A stretch of DNA of 64,000 nucleotides from Magicicada septendecula. Lineage: Eukaryota; Arthropoda; Insecta; Hemiptera; Cicadidae. A model generated the notes under the pieces. It was not told where the DNA came from, ran no database searches, and saw nothing but the letters and a program-made list of their open reading frames with translations. Where the stretch lies: contig CM068367.1 of the NCBI GenBank assembly GCA_034769895.1, positions 347,781,611 to 347,845,610 on the forward strand. Direction: 5' to 3'. Made by a program: the position numbers and the translations under genes. Positions 1 to 13,985 of this stretch are shown here, in pieces. The first letter of the stretch is position 1; every line of letters begins with the position of its first letter.

Positions 1-2880
1 GATTCTGAGAAAGCTACTTGGTCTAGATTTATAAGCTTAACTAAAGTTCCTTTCATTAAGGACGTCACTTTCTTCATTTATTTACTTAAAAAAATACTGG
101 TTTCAACTGCAAAAAGTGAGCGATTCAAAGTAACGATTTAAGCTTTTTAAAGGAGCCCCTTTCTAAATTTACTTGTGCTTCATCATAACAGCTTGCGAGG
201 AAAAATGAATCAAGCTCTATCCGAATTGATAAAAAAAATGTTTATTCATTAGGATGATACCGGCAATGTTTATAGAAATGGATGAAAAGAAGTGGTGTTT
301 AAGCAACTACCGGTTGCTAGGTGTGAGCGAAAAAGAGAATTTAGGAGAAGGGGCTTCTGAGAAGAGTTCACAGATATGCAGAGAATAAATAGCTTTTCGT
401 AGAAGACGTTCTTCCTTCCTTTTGGTCATCTGGTCAACAACGAAGTCTCTTAGAGTCTCTATCAGACTGCGAATCATAATTCTTGTTGAAGGGGAAAACA
501 TTAAAGCAACATACCTCTCGCAATTGTAGGTCTATGGTAAAATAAATAACATTTTCTGTACATCTACAAGCATATTAAAGGATCCATTAACCATTAAAAC
601 ACAGTAGCTGTAATTTCATAGTCTATTTGTTTGAGAGTTATTTCGTTTTTATAATTAATAACTGTAATTCATAGCTATTTTAGTGGGTGGGCGCAAGAAA
701 GTAGGAAATAATTTTTCCTGTCAGAAAGAATATTAATGTAATCATCCAGAGAAACAATTTTACGAGCCGGGGATTTCCTCTATTGCCCCCGTTAATTCGT
801 GCTTTGGTCTGGCACATGTTTTCAATTTTCCTGGACCTAATCATTATTAATAATAGCGGACCTCGTGAACCCGAATATGGGGTTAGTTATTTACTTGTTA
901 TATTTATCTAAATTTAAGTGTAATTTAAAGTTTCAGTCATCGGCATTGTACTACATTGCTGAATTTTCTTGTTACACAATATTTTGAGAAGAAAACTGAA
1001 AAGGGTGATATCGGTGCCAAAGGAAATGGTTCTGTGAGCCAAAACAACTGGTAATAATTATTCTCGTAAGAGAATATACTGTAAAGTTATTTTGATAGCA
1101 TGTGATCTGTGCATCCCCGTTAGCATATATCCCTTCTCCGTGCCAAAGCTTTTGGAATACACTCCACACTGCTGCAGTTTAGATAAGAAATATGTCTGTA
1201 GTACCCATAAAATGATCCCTCCATTATATATCAGATTTATCGCCGTTCAAAAGGGAAGAATTGCCTTCTACGAAAGCTGAGCTAGATGCTATGAACTATT
1301 ATTGTCTCTTAACGTCTTCAGTCTTTACAATATAAGGGCAGTCAGCTAAATTCAATATGGGAAAAAGAGAATACACAGAGGAATATAAATCAAAGTGCCG
1401 CGTACGGGATATAATAATGATTTAAATAACTGAACCTCAGATGAATCAACCTTAAAGTTAAAGAAAAATAAAATTATAATCATGGACAAAGGCGAAAAGG
1501 TGACCAAAGACCAGAAAGTGTCCTACGGATATTTTAAATTGTGAAGAAGGATGCTGGCAGGTTATGAAAGGTGCAACAATTAAGAAAGCAGGTTCAGTTG
1601 GAAGAAAAATTGATTCATCGCATCATATTACATTTTTTGCAGTGTTAGAAACAAGTTGTCAGGACGTTGCTGGAACTTACTGTAGGTTTAACTATTAGAC
1701 ACACTGTTGACTGAACTCGGTTCACGGCAGCTGTCATGGAACGTTACATGTATTCCCCTGGCGAACACCGTGCTCGTCATGCTTACGCATCCCTCTCGGC
1801 GATGATTAATGATTAAGTGAAATATGATGTACGCTATTTTGCGTTCTGCAAGAAAATATTCCCAATAAGAATTATTGCCATAAGCGATGTACAAGTATAA
1901 TGACAACACGAAGCAAGTGAGTAGTGAGAGATACCCACGATAACGTTACAGATTTTCTCCTATATCTAGACGAAAGAATTACGAATAATAATAGTTCTTA
2001 GAATTGTAACGAATAAAGCTAATATTATTGACAACAATAAGAAAGACATTGGTTTGAATTTGTGCCGCTCTTGGTTGGTTAAAATATTCCTGCCTTTACG
2101 TAATGGAATTACTAACTCGGAATCAGTGAAAAAGTGAATATAAAATACATGTAAATATACATAAGCTTACTGAAAGCAGTAATAGAGAGGTTTATAATAA
2201 AGAGGATAATTAAATGTTGTACTGCGTTATACTACGTTATGAATAATGAAGAGGTGAAGTATAAAGAGGTAATACATATAATTGACACGAATTTGATCTT
2301 TTACAGTCTTGAGTTTAAAATAATTCATCTTACTGCAACCATTTGAGATCTCAGTTTCTCCAGATCACTGTCATGTATCCGTTCAATTCGTTGATTTATC
2401 ATGTGTAGAATAAGTATTTAGTACTTTACATGTACATTATACTGTACGTGTACATACAAAACATGCAAGTGTATGAAGCTAAAATGGTCCGTATGCTTGC
2501 ATGTTGACGGTAACACGTGCCCTACTGACAGCGTTGCCTACGTAGGCTACTCACGGTGTTGTTCTGACGTCATTGCGAGTTTCGATCTGTTGAATTAAGC
2601 CGTTTATCTATTTACGCCCTGGCAAGAATCCTTTCTCATCCTATTCGGATTACGTTGGCGTGTGTGCTCTGCATTGTGTCTACCGAAATAAGATGAAAAT
2701 AGTAAATACAGTTAGGAGTAAGTTAACAGTTTGTAATTAAACGCTGGTGAACTGTGATAAACGACAACATACGAGCGTTAATTATTTTAAAGGGCATATT
2801 GGAAAAAACCTTGTAACGATACAAATGGAGGAACTACATGTACATTTGAGTATGTTCTGCAGACGGGCATGTGTTATAAG
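1..2880. other. AT-rich intergenic DNA, no gene recognised
   Basis: No reading frame longer than about 75 codons and no recognisable protein motif is seen on either strand. A perfect TGACGTCA octamer lies at 2575-2582, in a locally GC-richer stretch (about 2505-2660). Nothing else can be supported. Confidence 0.6.
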
Positions 2881-2886
2881 GATACG

Positions 2887-3245
2887 CTAAAATGAAGGTT
2901 TCTTTTTAACATTGAAAATGTTTATAAGGACGTGTCGCACATTTGCGGCCGATCGCTGGTGCGTGATCGAAAATGGGAACCGGTGAGTTTCCATAGAAAC
3001 TACTTCTTTGTTGTCAATAACGTAGTATACATATAAAACTTCGCTTATGAATGCGACTACATTTAACTTATAATCTGTACATTGGTAAATGAAGAATGAA
3101 TTCGTTGATTGGTGAATGAAGAATGAATTCACTGATTGGTGAATAAACATAAATATATATATTTTTTAGATTTATTGAAGCATTTTCAATGCCCTTCTCT
3201 GTGCATTGCATTTGTGCAATGCCTATATATTTTTTATTTGGAAAA
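2887..3245 (-). repeat. Dispersed repeat, inverted copy of 59,945-60,270
   Basis: Read on the minus strand, this segment matches the plus strand at about 59,945-60,270 nearly base for base over most of its length. The shared order is a short block around the word TGCACAAATGCAA, a TA-rich tract, tandem copies of a minisatellite containing CACCAATCAATGAATTCATTC, then a stretch ending near CGATCACGCACCAGCG. The peptide similarity between the minus frame here and the plus frame there follows from DNA identity, so it is not evidence of a gene. The two copies are about 57 kb apart in opposite orientation. They probably belong to the module family that fills 59,400-62,760, because the stretch around 2,990-3,040 (TAGAAACTACTTCTTTG, then a CGTAGTA word) recurs there. 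Confidence 0.8.
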
Positions 3246-3249
3246 ATCT

Positions 3250-6200
3250 CGGTATTGTTCTCAGAGATTAAACAAAAACAGCGCATTCTCTGAAGGAGAG
3301 TTCTTTGAAATAAAAACTCATAAATAGTGACGTGGTTCTAAGCCGAATTCCTGCCGTTAAATTGTTTCATGGTTATTGTCACCATTACCGCTGTCTTGTC
3401 GTCGATAAATACGGATTTAACAGTCGAAGAATCTTGACGTCAGCAGCCTTGAAACCGTATTAACCGCTTAGAACGATATCACGCAAGAGGAGTCGCATGA
3501 AGTTGTCTCTGCATGCTTTAGAATTTACAGTACTTTTTGTTTGTTAGGTTGACAACGAATTAAGTCTGTAGAAAGACATATGAGACAATCATGCAATTTG
3601 ATACATTAATTATTTAATTACTGTTAATATAATCACTGCGAACATCTGTAGACTCACTGCGTGTTTACAAACAGTATATTTTTACAATTGATATCACTGA
3701 CGTCACAAACGAACGATTGTTTTATTTTTTATATACTACATAAGAAACTTACGTTCTCAATACTTCAGAAGATGTTTCTACAGTCACTGCAAATTATCTG
3801 TGAATTATATACCAATGTTTTAAAGCTAGTAATACAAACTATTATTAGTGCCTTACCTTCGATATATATTTAATTTTACCGTATGATTGAAGAAGCAGAA
3901 TGACAGCGTTTAGTTTGCTAACGATTACTGCAACAGAATCGAGTCAGTATGAACGCTATGTTCTCATTTACACACAGCGACGACTATTGTTTTAGTGGCG
4001 AAACGATTTTTTGCGGAAAGGTCAACGGTTTCGTTACACCGGATGTCCCGCGTACATTTAAGGATCTTAAGAAAGCTCTCAGTAACAATTTAATTCTGAG
4101 TTTTTTATAACAAAGCTCTCAGCGTTTTATATTTATTGCCCTATTTCTTTTGTTTACTGAGAAGACACATCTGTATTGTCTGGCTGCGTCAAATCGAGGA
4201 CAAGTATCTGCAGAGACTGGCACTCGACACCTCAATAAATATTCCTTAAGGCCGTTACTATTCCCAACGGTTTACTTAGTCTCAGCTTTAGCGTTTAGCT
4301 GAGAATGAAAAAAGCTATGGGATAATTAAACAAAACTGCACAGTGAAAACGGGTCTAGTAAACGTCGTATTGTACAAATAATTGCTTATAGCGTATTGCA
4401 ACGAGATACTCGTGGGACAACAACACACCAGACTATGTACAGTTATACAAATACATACAAAGTTATATAAAACCGGAGAGTGCTGTCACAGTACATTAAT
4501 TTAGATAGTCTATGTATATTTTATGTCGTTTGTTTTAATAAAAATTGCTCGCGTGTATAATTCATTTAGTCAAGTCATTACTGAAAGTGTTCAGAGAAAA
4601 ATGTTTTATGTACGGTTTGAGTACAGCTTTACTGATAATGATGTACGAAAAGTATTCTTTATGATTTTTGTTTGTTTGCACTTCAGAGCACTTCAGACCT
4701 AAAATTGACGTCACAAATTTACTTACGTATGGCATAGTCTTAGCGCAATTCGAATTACATAATCGTATTCCGTAGCTATTTTATGAATGTTAAGTTTACT
4801 CTGTTATGGACGTAAAGTATTAAGTACACAGGTAAATATAAATTCCAAGGTAAATTTAAACGTAAATGTAAACAGCTGAATTTCCTTTGTCACATCTGAA
4901 AACATACTTACGCGCGTTTCTTCCATTACAAGTCACAAGTAACCAATAAATCTGATTCTAATTTTAGTAACGAAAGGTAATTGTTGCATCAGTCACATGA
5001 GTTCAGTTTTGGATGCCAAACATGAGTTCAATTCTGGATTCCAATATTCTGCGAACAGGAACTTATGTTTTCGTCATTTGTCTTTGCAGTACAACTGATG
5101 CAATCATTATACACATCGTTTTACGTCAGTGCCATATTTATACACAGTAACAATAATACTGAAATCACGTCTTGATTTGTTTAAAGTGTAGTTAATTAAC
5201 ATTTTTTCTAAGGATTCTCCAAATCGAAATAAAATAATTCTGGGCAACATTCAGCTGAACGTTTCCTCATCAAAGTAACAATACGTACATAACTGTAGTC
5301 ATTAGGTTGCCTACAGAAGCAGGCCGAGGTTTATAAGCCATCCTTTTGTTATAAGGGTGTTCTGGCTGGAAAGATGTCTAGGAAGAATACGTTTTGCTTT
5401 TTCTACAGTAAAATTTCTCAAAAAAGGTAAGTAATGTAATAAGTACAAAAAGCCCAATTTTAATCAATATTTTAAGTCACATGTGTATGAAAACAAATTG
5501 TAGGCCTAATTGGCATACTGAGGAAAATTGAAAAACGTATGGAAATGGAATGAAATATTGTGAGAATCTCTCGTTTATGTTTAATGGCATATAAACGACA
5601 TTTGTGTGTAATTTTGATGGTGCTAAATAGTACAATATACTGAAACGTTTGTTTGTGTTTATGAGTAGTTTATGGTGACAATCCAGAATTGGTTAACACA
5701 TTGAGACATACGTGATTTCAGATAAATATGCTTCATACGTTAAGACACTGTATTTTTGGAGATATTTACTATGGAAACAAATGACAATAAAATTTGTACA
5801 ACAGACAAGAAAAATACACGTTGCTACCATTTATTTGCTACAAGGCAGCTACTTGTATTTGTAGTAATATTTCTCAGCGAATAAATATATTATATAGCCT
5901 ACTCTCCTAGGACCGGATATCACATACGAGTTAATCTAATTAATCACCTAAGACTCGTATTTAATCAAGTTAAAGTGATATTTCACAAAATTGTTAAATC
6001 ATGGCAATCATTTGGGCCTTTAGGACACTTAAGAGAGCATTGTTATATGAGGAAAATATTTTATTAATGACAATAGTTGATTATTTATACAAAGGATAGT
6101 TATTCGTAAATAAATATCGTTTATAAAAAATAATTTTTTGTTATACCTACTAATGGTAACTTACAGCAAGGATCAGCTGTCTGCTAAACTGAAAGTCTAC

Positions 6201-6510
6201 ATAACCAAAATACTGTTAATGGAGATACATTAGAATTTAACAGTTGTTCTGTAATAATCATTTTTGTTTCTACTTTCTTAACATTTTTGTTACTAGTCAG
6301 TTTACGATTTTGTCGTTGTTTCTACAGTGGTGTACCTTTGGCGTAAAACTGACTGAGGAGTGATTTTCAATTATCAAACGTAACGAACAGCAATGATTCC
6401 ATTAATGTGCAAACAAACAAATAGGAAACCAGATATCCAGTAATCAGGAAACAACATTCATATTCCAACATCATGTCTTGTTTTGGGGGAAATTCGGTAA
6501 CTGAAATTAC
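3250..6510. other. AT-rich intergenic DNA, no gene recognised
   Basis: Only short spurious frames are present. Perfect TGACGTCA octamers occur at 3435-3442, 3698-3705 and 4706-4713; the last two share the longer core TGACGTCACAAA. A TAGGCCTA octamer lies at 5501-5508. No splice-bounded exon or RNA gene could be supported. Confidence 0.55.
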
Positions 6511-6514
6511 GTAT

Positions 6515-7095
6515 CGGGGTCCAAAGGGGGTGTGACGCGAACGTATGCTTTCATAGAAGAGAAATGCAACAGCCTTTCCACCCCAACTCCACTCTCACCT
6601 TACACGTCGGTGGACCCTGTTACGCTGAGCAATCCACTCCAAGGTTGTGGTAACCAATTCCTTCGGTGGAGTGGATCGGTAAGCAAACGAGAGATGGGAG
6701 TTCTGTCAGGGTAGTCTGGGGGTATCCTGGGCCCTGGCCTGGCAGGATGGTGCACATCGGCAGCAGGATGTGCATCTAGTGTAGAGGCGGAGGAGGCTAT
6801 AGTAGTAGCCCAATGGCTGCACACATGGGCTAGTCAGTTAACCTACTGCGACCGGGCAGAGAGAGCTCGTCAGCTGAGGTGAAAGCAACTCTCTAGGGGA
6901 AGAGCACCCAGAAATCAAAGTTCCTGGTCCTCCAGGTTGGGGGATGGATCGGAGAATTCACATATCCCATCTGTGAAACTCTTTTATGTGCAGAAACCTA
7001 TCGTTTCTCAGCCAGTCAGTTGTCTGCACTTGACCGGGACAACTTGCGGAGGCTGTTGACTCAGTAATTGGTTGTCGCGCAGCTGAAGAAGAAGT
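6515..7095 (+). mobile_element. GC-rich relic, possibly non-LTR retrotransposon 5' region
   Basis: This block is much richer in GC than its surroundings, with sharp edges, and contains phrases such as GGTCCTCCAGGTTGGGGGAT near 6930. Similar wording is familiar to me from the leader or ORF1 part of insect non-LTR elements, but this is recollection and not a search result. No open frame longer than about 75 codons survives in either direction, so any coding capacity is lost. A decayed reverse-transcriptase tail in the same orientation begins about 600 bp downstream, so both could be parts of one internally deleted element. Confidence 0.3.
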
Positions 7096-7099
7096 TGCG

Positions 7100-7560
7100 T
7101 ATCATCAGAATCACTAAACATGACGTATCCGATTTTCATTCAACAATATGAAGAGGTCTGACTTTATGTTTGATATTTTGATGTTCAAGCATTTTTTACA
7201 AGACGTAAGTATAATAAAAATAAGTATTATAAAATATGTTAATATACGTATTATAAAATAAGAGAACAAATTCGTTGTAAAGGCCACGTCAGTAGGTGCG
7301 CAATAAACGTAAATAAACGTCATTTGTGCTGACGCGTATACAGTACAAATGATATTGGATTTTTAACTGACGACGACCTCCTACGAGGGATGTTTTATGA
7401 TCTGATGATAAAGCATTTGCTTTGAAACGCGTCATCTATATAAAACATAAATCAAGGCGGACCACAAGGCGGACTGAAAAATGTTATTTTGTGTATGTAA
7501 GTTTATCACTGTGCAGAAGTTAGAAATTTAAGCAAGGAAGCGATAGGTCTTGAAAATAAA
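7100..7560. other. AT-rich spacer, no gene recognised
   Basis: Short AT-rich stretch between the GC-rich relic and the decayed reverse-transcriptase tail. No motif or frame stands out. Confidence 0.5.
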
Positions 7561-7689
7561 CCAGGACAATAAAAAAAATATATGAAGATAGGTTAGAAAG
7601 GAAGAACAAATAACAGTGATGCAATGAAGAGCAGTAAGTCTGAGATAAATATAGGAAATTATTTACAATTTTTGTCTGTACATGTAGAC

Positions 7690-8260
7690 AAGCAAACGTA
7701 GGACACTATACATCTGAGAGGGTAATCAATTGTAAATATCTCTGTACAACAGCAGAGGACAAATTAAATGGCATTGGGAATAAATCAGAGATTACGGGCA
7801 AGCCACAAAGCATTCTGTATACATAAAATGTTCATGGAAAGTGAAGGAAATAATAACACCGAAATGGAAATATACAAGGCAGGTATAGGATTGGTGGTGT
7901 CATAAGTGGCGAAGACCATGTGCTAAACGAGGGTAAGTGAAGAAAGGCTCGAACATTCGAAAGAAAAATTATGAAGATTAGAAGATTCAACTCCCCCCCT
8001 TCTCCCACAGGAAATAAGAGACGATCAATTGGAGAATGACAAATTGTGAAGTAGGCCTAGAAGGAACGCCGAAAAGAAAAGGTATAATAAGCTAATAAAA
8101 GGCTTAAATAATACGCTAGCATGGGCATGTCTGGAGGAGGGAAGGAGAGAGAGCTTTAAGGAAGTCATCAGCTGAAAGCCAACCGGAGTGAGAAGAAGAC
8201 GAAGACCAAAAATGTCTGAAAGAGGACTAAATAACAAGGGAAATTATGAAAGTTGTTAGA
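7690..8260 (+). pseudogene. Decayed C-terminal part of a non-LTR reverse transcriptase
   Basis: The plus strand from about 7710 reads a fragment with VINCKYLCTTAEDKLNGIGN, which fits the 'KYLG...EI..RI' block that follows the reverse-transcriptase core of many insect LINEs. About 350 bp further on, a frame gives PTGVRRRRRPKM, resembling the basic 'RRRGRPRKRW' box near the C terminus of the same proteins. Stops and frameshifts lie between the two blocks, so no product is made. No 3' poly(A) or simple-repeat tail could be fixed. The clade is not resolved. A shadow frame on the minus strand (8025-8237) is not a gene. Confidence 0.4.
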
Positions 8261-8419
8261 TACGGAACAGGTGCGTAAACAAGACAAGTGCGGAACAGGG
8301 AAAGTTGGAAAAGAATAAATGAAGAAGCAAAGGAGTACATAAATCTGTAGTAGATTAAAGGAAAGAAAATGTGAAGTGACTCACCACAACAAATGGGTCT
8401 AAGGAACAGAAGAAATTTA

Positions 8420-11400
8420 TTAAGAGAGGTATAGCCTTATTTTTATTATATATAAAATTATTAATATGGTTGGTCATAAAAATGTACAACTGATCTTTCT
8501 TCAATTTATTTTTGCTTGGTAAGATGTAAAATTTACTATGGCTCTTAGTTCAGCAAAGCAAATTAAGAATACTTCTCCTGATATTGTACAGTTTAACAAT
8601 TAATAGTTAAATAAATTAGCGTGTCTCTTAATTCATTAAACAATATCACGTCTATAATAGAATTAATTACATTCCGACAGTGTAGTTACATTCCGACACT
8701 GTTTGTCGCCATTGGATTCTTCATGCTTGCTTCTAAAAAATGACTATAAAAATCAGTTTTATGCCGCATTAATTCTACGGTCTTCATTCATTTTCAAGGT
8801 CTCGCTGCTATTCGAGATGATTTGTGTCGCTAATCATATCGTTAAATCTTATGAAAATATCTTTTGACATTTGTTAATAAAATTCCTTTCCAGTAGGTCT
8901 ATGCCATTAACGCACACTTCAAAATGGGATACTCCCCCCCCCCCCGGCACGTCTTTCCGGTTGTGTACAACCTGGCTACCCACGTGTGTGAAGGGACCCC
9001 ACTAGCTAAACTATTTTACTGTTAATGACTTGAATCCTATTAAGCAGCAACACAGATTAGCCGGACTGATAAAGCCGACGACCGGTATTTATTTATTTAT
9101 TTAAAGTAGTTTTTAAATAAGCTGTTGAAGCTCATATGTTGTTTGCTGGGATTAATTATTTCCAATTGGAATTGACACAAAACCGTAGGATTGGTTCAGC
9201 AGCGCATTGATAATCATTATTTCGTAATTTTCAAGGGAGGGTCGCCATATTTAATTAAAATATACTTTCGTCCGGGCTTAGCGATTACAGTTAGATACAG
9301 CCCACATGGACGCTGTGTTCTGTGTTGCAACAATGCTTGTGCGCGCGCGTGTGCGCGCATCGTCGCTTTACATGTTTAACATAATAAGTAGTGTTCAGTC
9401 ATATTTAACTGTTTACAGCATCAGTAACGCGTACGTTTATAACAAGGCGAACAAGAAAGTTCAGAGCAGTGTTAAAAAATTAATTCCGGATTCATAAACG
9501 CTGCTAGTTAATAAATTAATGTGCTCCTTAATGAGTTCGTGTTCTGTATTAACGACTGGTGACGTCAATCGCAATTTAATACAATTTACCCATAGTGTAT
9601 AATTAATCTATCAGAATGTTAATTGAATATAATATTATACCGTGTGTTCAGAAATGTAAAAACACTTCGGAATTTACGATGACGTGTACGATGGTTTAGT
9701 CATAGTTACATAAACATTTGTGTGTACGCGTGACGCCGTATAGGCTATACTAAACTGGTCGCGCTAAGGTGCAATTATAACCCTCCTAGCGTAGTTAGCA
9801 ATGAAGTCAGTTCCGTATCCGTACCCGTGTGACTAAACCGCATACGTGTTACGCCGTATATATACTGAAGTTATTTTCGTAGGTAGTTTGCACTGTATAG
9901 TTTTTTTTTGAGCCAAGTCGGTCTGTGTACACAAGATGGAGGAGAGTAATTGAAGAGTAAATTATTTGATAGTGAATAGAGCCCTTCCTGTCCGTGTTAC
10001 AGAGCACAATACAGACCAAATTACTTTTAGATGGGCTATTCATGTCTCAGTTGGCTGCGCAGCTGATGCATCTGATGAATTCAGACTGTAGCGTTTCAGC
10101 CAGATAAGGTCCAGGCCTTGTTTTTCCTCTCTGTATCGAGTTTCGATGTGCCTTTTCGGCGTAGGCAACCGACCGTAACAAGATTGTGCTCTATTCAACG
10201 ACAGTTGACAATTTAGTCGACATTACCCAGCAGCCCGGAAAAACGATTGCTTAACATTTCACTACGTGTTGATTTTATAAAAACTTAATTATTGTTCAGA
10301 GCACGTAAAATATTCGTGGAAATCGACAGCATGTCAATTCTGGAAAAAAAATTTTGTGCATGCAGTGATACACAATCATTAAAAATATTTTGACATTCTT
10401 TAGTTACGTACCATGATTTGCGAAAATATTATAGTTCAACTGGCAGTTTGTTTCTTTATGTTATTTCATTTTCTTTTTGATCAACTAAATCATTTTGTTT
10501 TAATACTTTAGGGATACAGACTACAGGAAATATGTGCATGAAAAAAACGTTAATTGTTTTTCTATATATCTGGTGCTTGTTTTGAATTTATTTAAAAGAA
10601 AAGGAATTTGCAGTTCTTTCGTTGTTGTTCGTAGTTGTATGTATATTAATTTGCTATTGCGCTTATTAGGTGCTTATTCTGCTATAGTGCTATTAATTAT
10701 CTGTGACTTATATATCCTCACCAGTTTTACATTTTACGCGTTTTTGAGTTTACTTACTCGTAATTAACAATTATAAAGGTGACGTCAGTGTTTTCAACTA
10801 TTCCAACTACCTAGTGGGAATGATGAAGATGCTCATATAATTTATTTCTTACTTTCAAGTATGGTTAAATCGTGTGAATGCAGACATGCATGTTCATAGT
10901 ACATTATTTTTAATCAGAATATTGGGCGAGAATGACAGTAATGAAGTCAAGTACAAAATTTCTAGACATTCGTGTGATTTAAAGAATCAGGCAAGATATG
11001 AAATTGTATTGTAGCAAATGAACTTAAAGAATCATTTTTTTCAGTTGAATAGTTTTTAAGAATTTGTGAGAAGCATGGATATACTTATAAGAGAGAACGT
11101 GGTTCATGATTAATGAATATGTAGAAATAGATGAGTGTACTTTAAAGACTAAAGAAAGTCTAAGGAAAAATGTATTAGTGACCCACTGTGTTAACCCAGT
11201 GTGTTTTGTCAAGAACACATTCGGCCTACGCGGTCCACCTTTATTTAGCTATGAGACAGTTTTCTTTTTATGTTACATGTCAAATTCTAGTGCTGAATGA
11301 AGTTTTCATATCAACACTCCAGAAGAACGTACGATAGATATGAGGCGACAAGATTAACGGACATGGGAGGGTATCATTTTTTTATTTTTTGATCAGGATA

Positions 11401-13985
11401 AGACGCATATACGACGTATTGCCTGATATTTATTCCATATAACTTATTTGATAACTTAGATAGACAAGTTTATAATGTTTAGATAGACAAGTTTTATGTA
11501 AATACGGAATCTTACAGATTACAGAATCTTAAATACAGGAAGTTGCATGTAAATGCAAGTAGCAAAGCACCATGGTTGAAACATTACGCGAAAGTAGAAG
11601 ATATTCTAGCACACCAAATGGTACCGTAGGCCTATGTATTATTACACCTGCAGTTTGTTAATAGGCACTTGCTGTACACCAATTCTTTTTTATTTATTAT
11701 GTATATTCAGAGAATGTTTAAATGTATTCAGCATTGGCCCAATGACGCCATTTCTTATTCGTTGCATTGTTATTAATCAAACCATGTGCGCCCCGACCAG
11801 AACTTTAATTTGGCGCTCTTATAAACTTACAGTGTACGATGCCTTTCGCGCGACATTGATTCTGACCAAGGTGGTCAGAAGGTGGAGAGCCACGATTTTT
11901 TGATGGAGGGGTTATTGAGTAAGATTTTTCCATGGGCGTTACAGACAAGGAGTTTTCCATGCTGGTGGGATTTTTCCCAGAGCACGGCAGTAGTAGGAAA
12001 TACTCCACTTGAAGTCCTCTGTGTATGATACATTACGGCTGCACTACTAACATTTTACAGATGCATCTATGCGTGTAAGTATTACTGGAATTAAAATGTA
12101 AACTCAGTTGGCTTATTATTACCATTATCACTATTATTAATTTAATCACTGGATGTTTATTTGAGGCGATGGTTTGTCGTTTAAAGTATAGCTGGCCTTC
12201 ACATTTTTCTGCTGTATAGTGCTGATTGAGTCAAACCTATCACTTGCAGAAAAAATAATAATATTTGGTTCAAATACATATTAACGAAAGTCTTCCCTGC
12301 CTCACATACACCGACACCAGTTAGCCTAACTCATGATTCTGGTTAGTTGCCGTGGTCGGTGTTGGTGCGGTTAACGTGTGCACTTGTGCACTATAAATCC
12401 AGTTTCTGTCGCACAGCCAAGATACCAAAACAAATTGCCATGCCTTTCGATAGTTAACAAAGTTAACAAATGTAGTAGTTTTAACGTCAAATGATGTCCC
12501 ACTTCTGCAGCTGACATTTCAAGTTACTGTTGTGTTTTAAGTCTGAACTCATAATTTATTAGTGAAATATTTCACACTTCATCCAGAGGCGTGTTTTGTT
12601 ACGCTATAAAAAGATTTAGCTGCAAGTGTTAATCTGGATTGTCCACTAAATTATTTGATCTTATTTTCACAGCTTAATTTTCACAACTTTTCCTTACACA
12701 TGTGTACAGCTTGTCGAGATAAGGACGTTCTACAGCTTAGTTATGTTGCGTTGTGTGTGTATATGTGTGTCTACTTCTGCAGACAAACTTTTAGTAATTT
12801 TTAGTAATTTCGTTTTCTATGTAGTGATTTAAGGAGTCATATGTTTTCATCATGATGGCCGTTTTAACATACATTCATGAACATATTCGATAATCAACAC
12901 CAGAAATATTTTGTATGTGTACACTTCGATCGCACGTGGTGTACACGATTCTGTTTCGTAAGTTTCGAAGAGACTATGGTTGCCTGGAGGCCTATGTTCT
13001 ACCTTTGACATAAAGAATGAGTTACCATTAGTGAGAGGCTTTCAGTATTTCCCGTGTTGTTTTCACCACATTACCTGGCGACTTTTCCTTTCTACGTATT
13101 TATACATCATTTTTCTGTCCTTACGAGGCCACTATATTACAAGGCCTTGAATGGCGTTTGTATGCTCTACTGTTCACTGTTCACTGCTTTTTTGTAACCG
13201 AAGAAAAGATAGTATCTTTTTCACAGTACTTCTATACACTTTATCGAGAGACACTTGAATACAAGCCAGCTCTGACTCCACTAGACGTCCAGAGGTAATT
13301 AATTACTTCGAATGTGTTCAGTATTTCAAATGGCATTCAATGTGGCTTTTATTCAAGGCAAGAAACAAATAAGTTACACGTTATCAGAATTAACAAACTG
13401 ATCTATGCAGTGAATTTCATTCCGAAACTCGTCTTTGTATTTGATTTATAAAAGTTTAAAATAAAAGTTCCTCTATTGTGAATGACTTCTGCGTACGGAC
13501 TGTCACTTTCAGTATGTGACGTATAGGTTTGTGAAAAGCCAAAGTAAGCACAATTTGCGTCAGATTTATTAACTGAAACAGTATGGGTTGACAACAAGGC
13601 CAGAAATTTACTGATCGGTTTCAAAATACAAATTTGTTTGACGCGTTACAAATTGATTGTCAAATACAGCGAGAACGATTTCCCAATCAGTCCACAACGA
13701 ATAGCTTACAATGAGGCCTGTGATTTCATAATCATTTCACCAATTTCGTTTACACTATTGTTAGTGTGGAGGATTGTCGGTTAAAAAAATGAATAACAGA
13801 CGAAACAATAATGACAGTCGATTTGGTAATTAGTTCTGTAATTACGAAAGCGTTTGTTTTTTATGTTATTTTAAATGTTAAAATATTTTCAAATGTTCAT
13901 TTAATTGTTAACGAAATTAGAAACCGTTTATAGTTAACACAATTCAAGGAAGGCGTGTTTGAGTAATTACTGCAGAAGGGTTACA
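8420..13985. other. AT-rich intergenic DNA with scattered short motifs
   Basis: No gene is recognised. There is a 12-C homopolymer at 8934-8945, an alternating CG/TG tract at 9339-9358, perfect TGACGTCA octamers at 9560-9567 and 10780-10787, and a TAGGCCTA octamer at 11627-11634. An imperfect hairpin with an 8-bp outer stem (ACACCGAC with GTCGGTGT) lies around 12308-12366. None of these is tied to a transcript. Confidence 0.5.

Noticed and set aside
3332-3483. Inverted GTTCTAAGC words about 125 bp apart, possible small MITE
   Set aside because: The inverted match is only about 9-10 bp, with no target duplication or internal symmetry.
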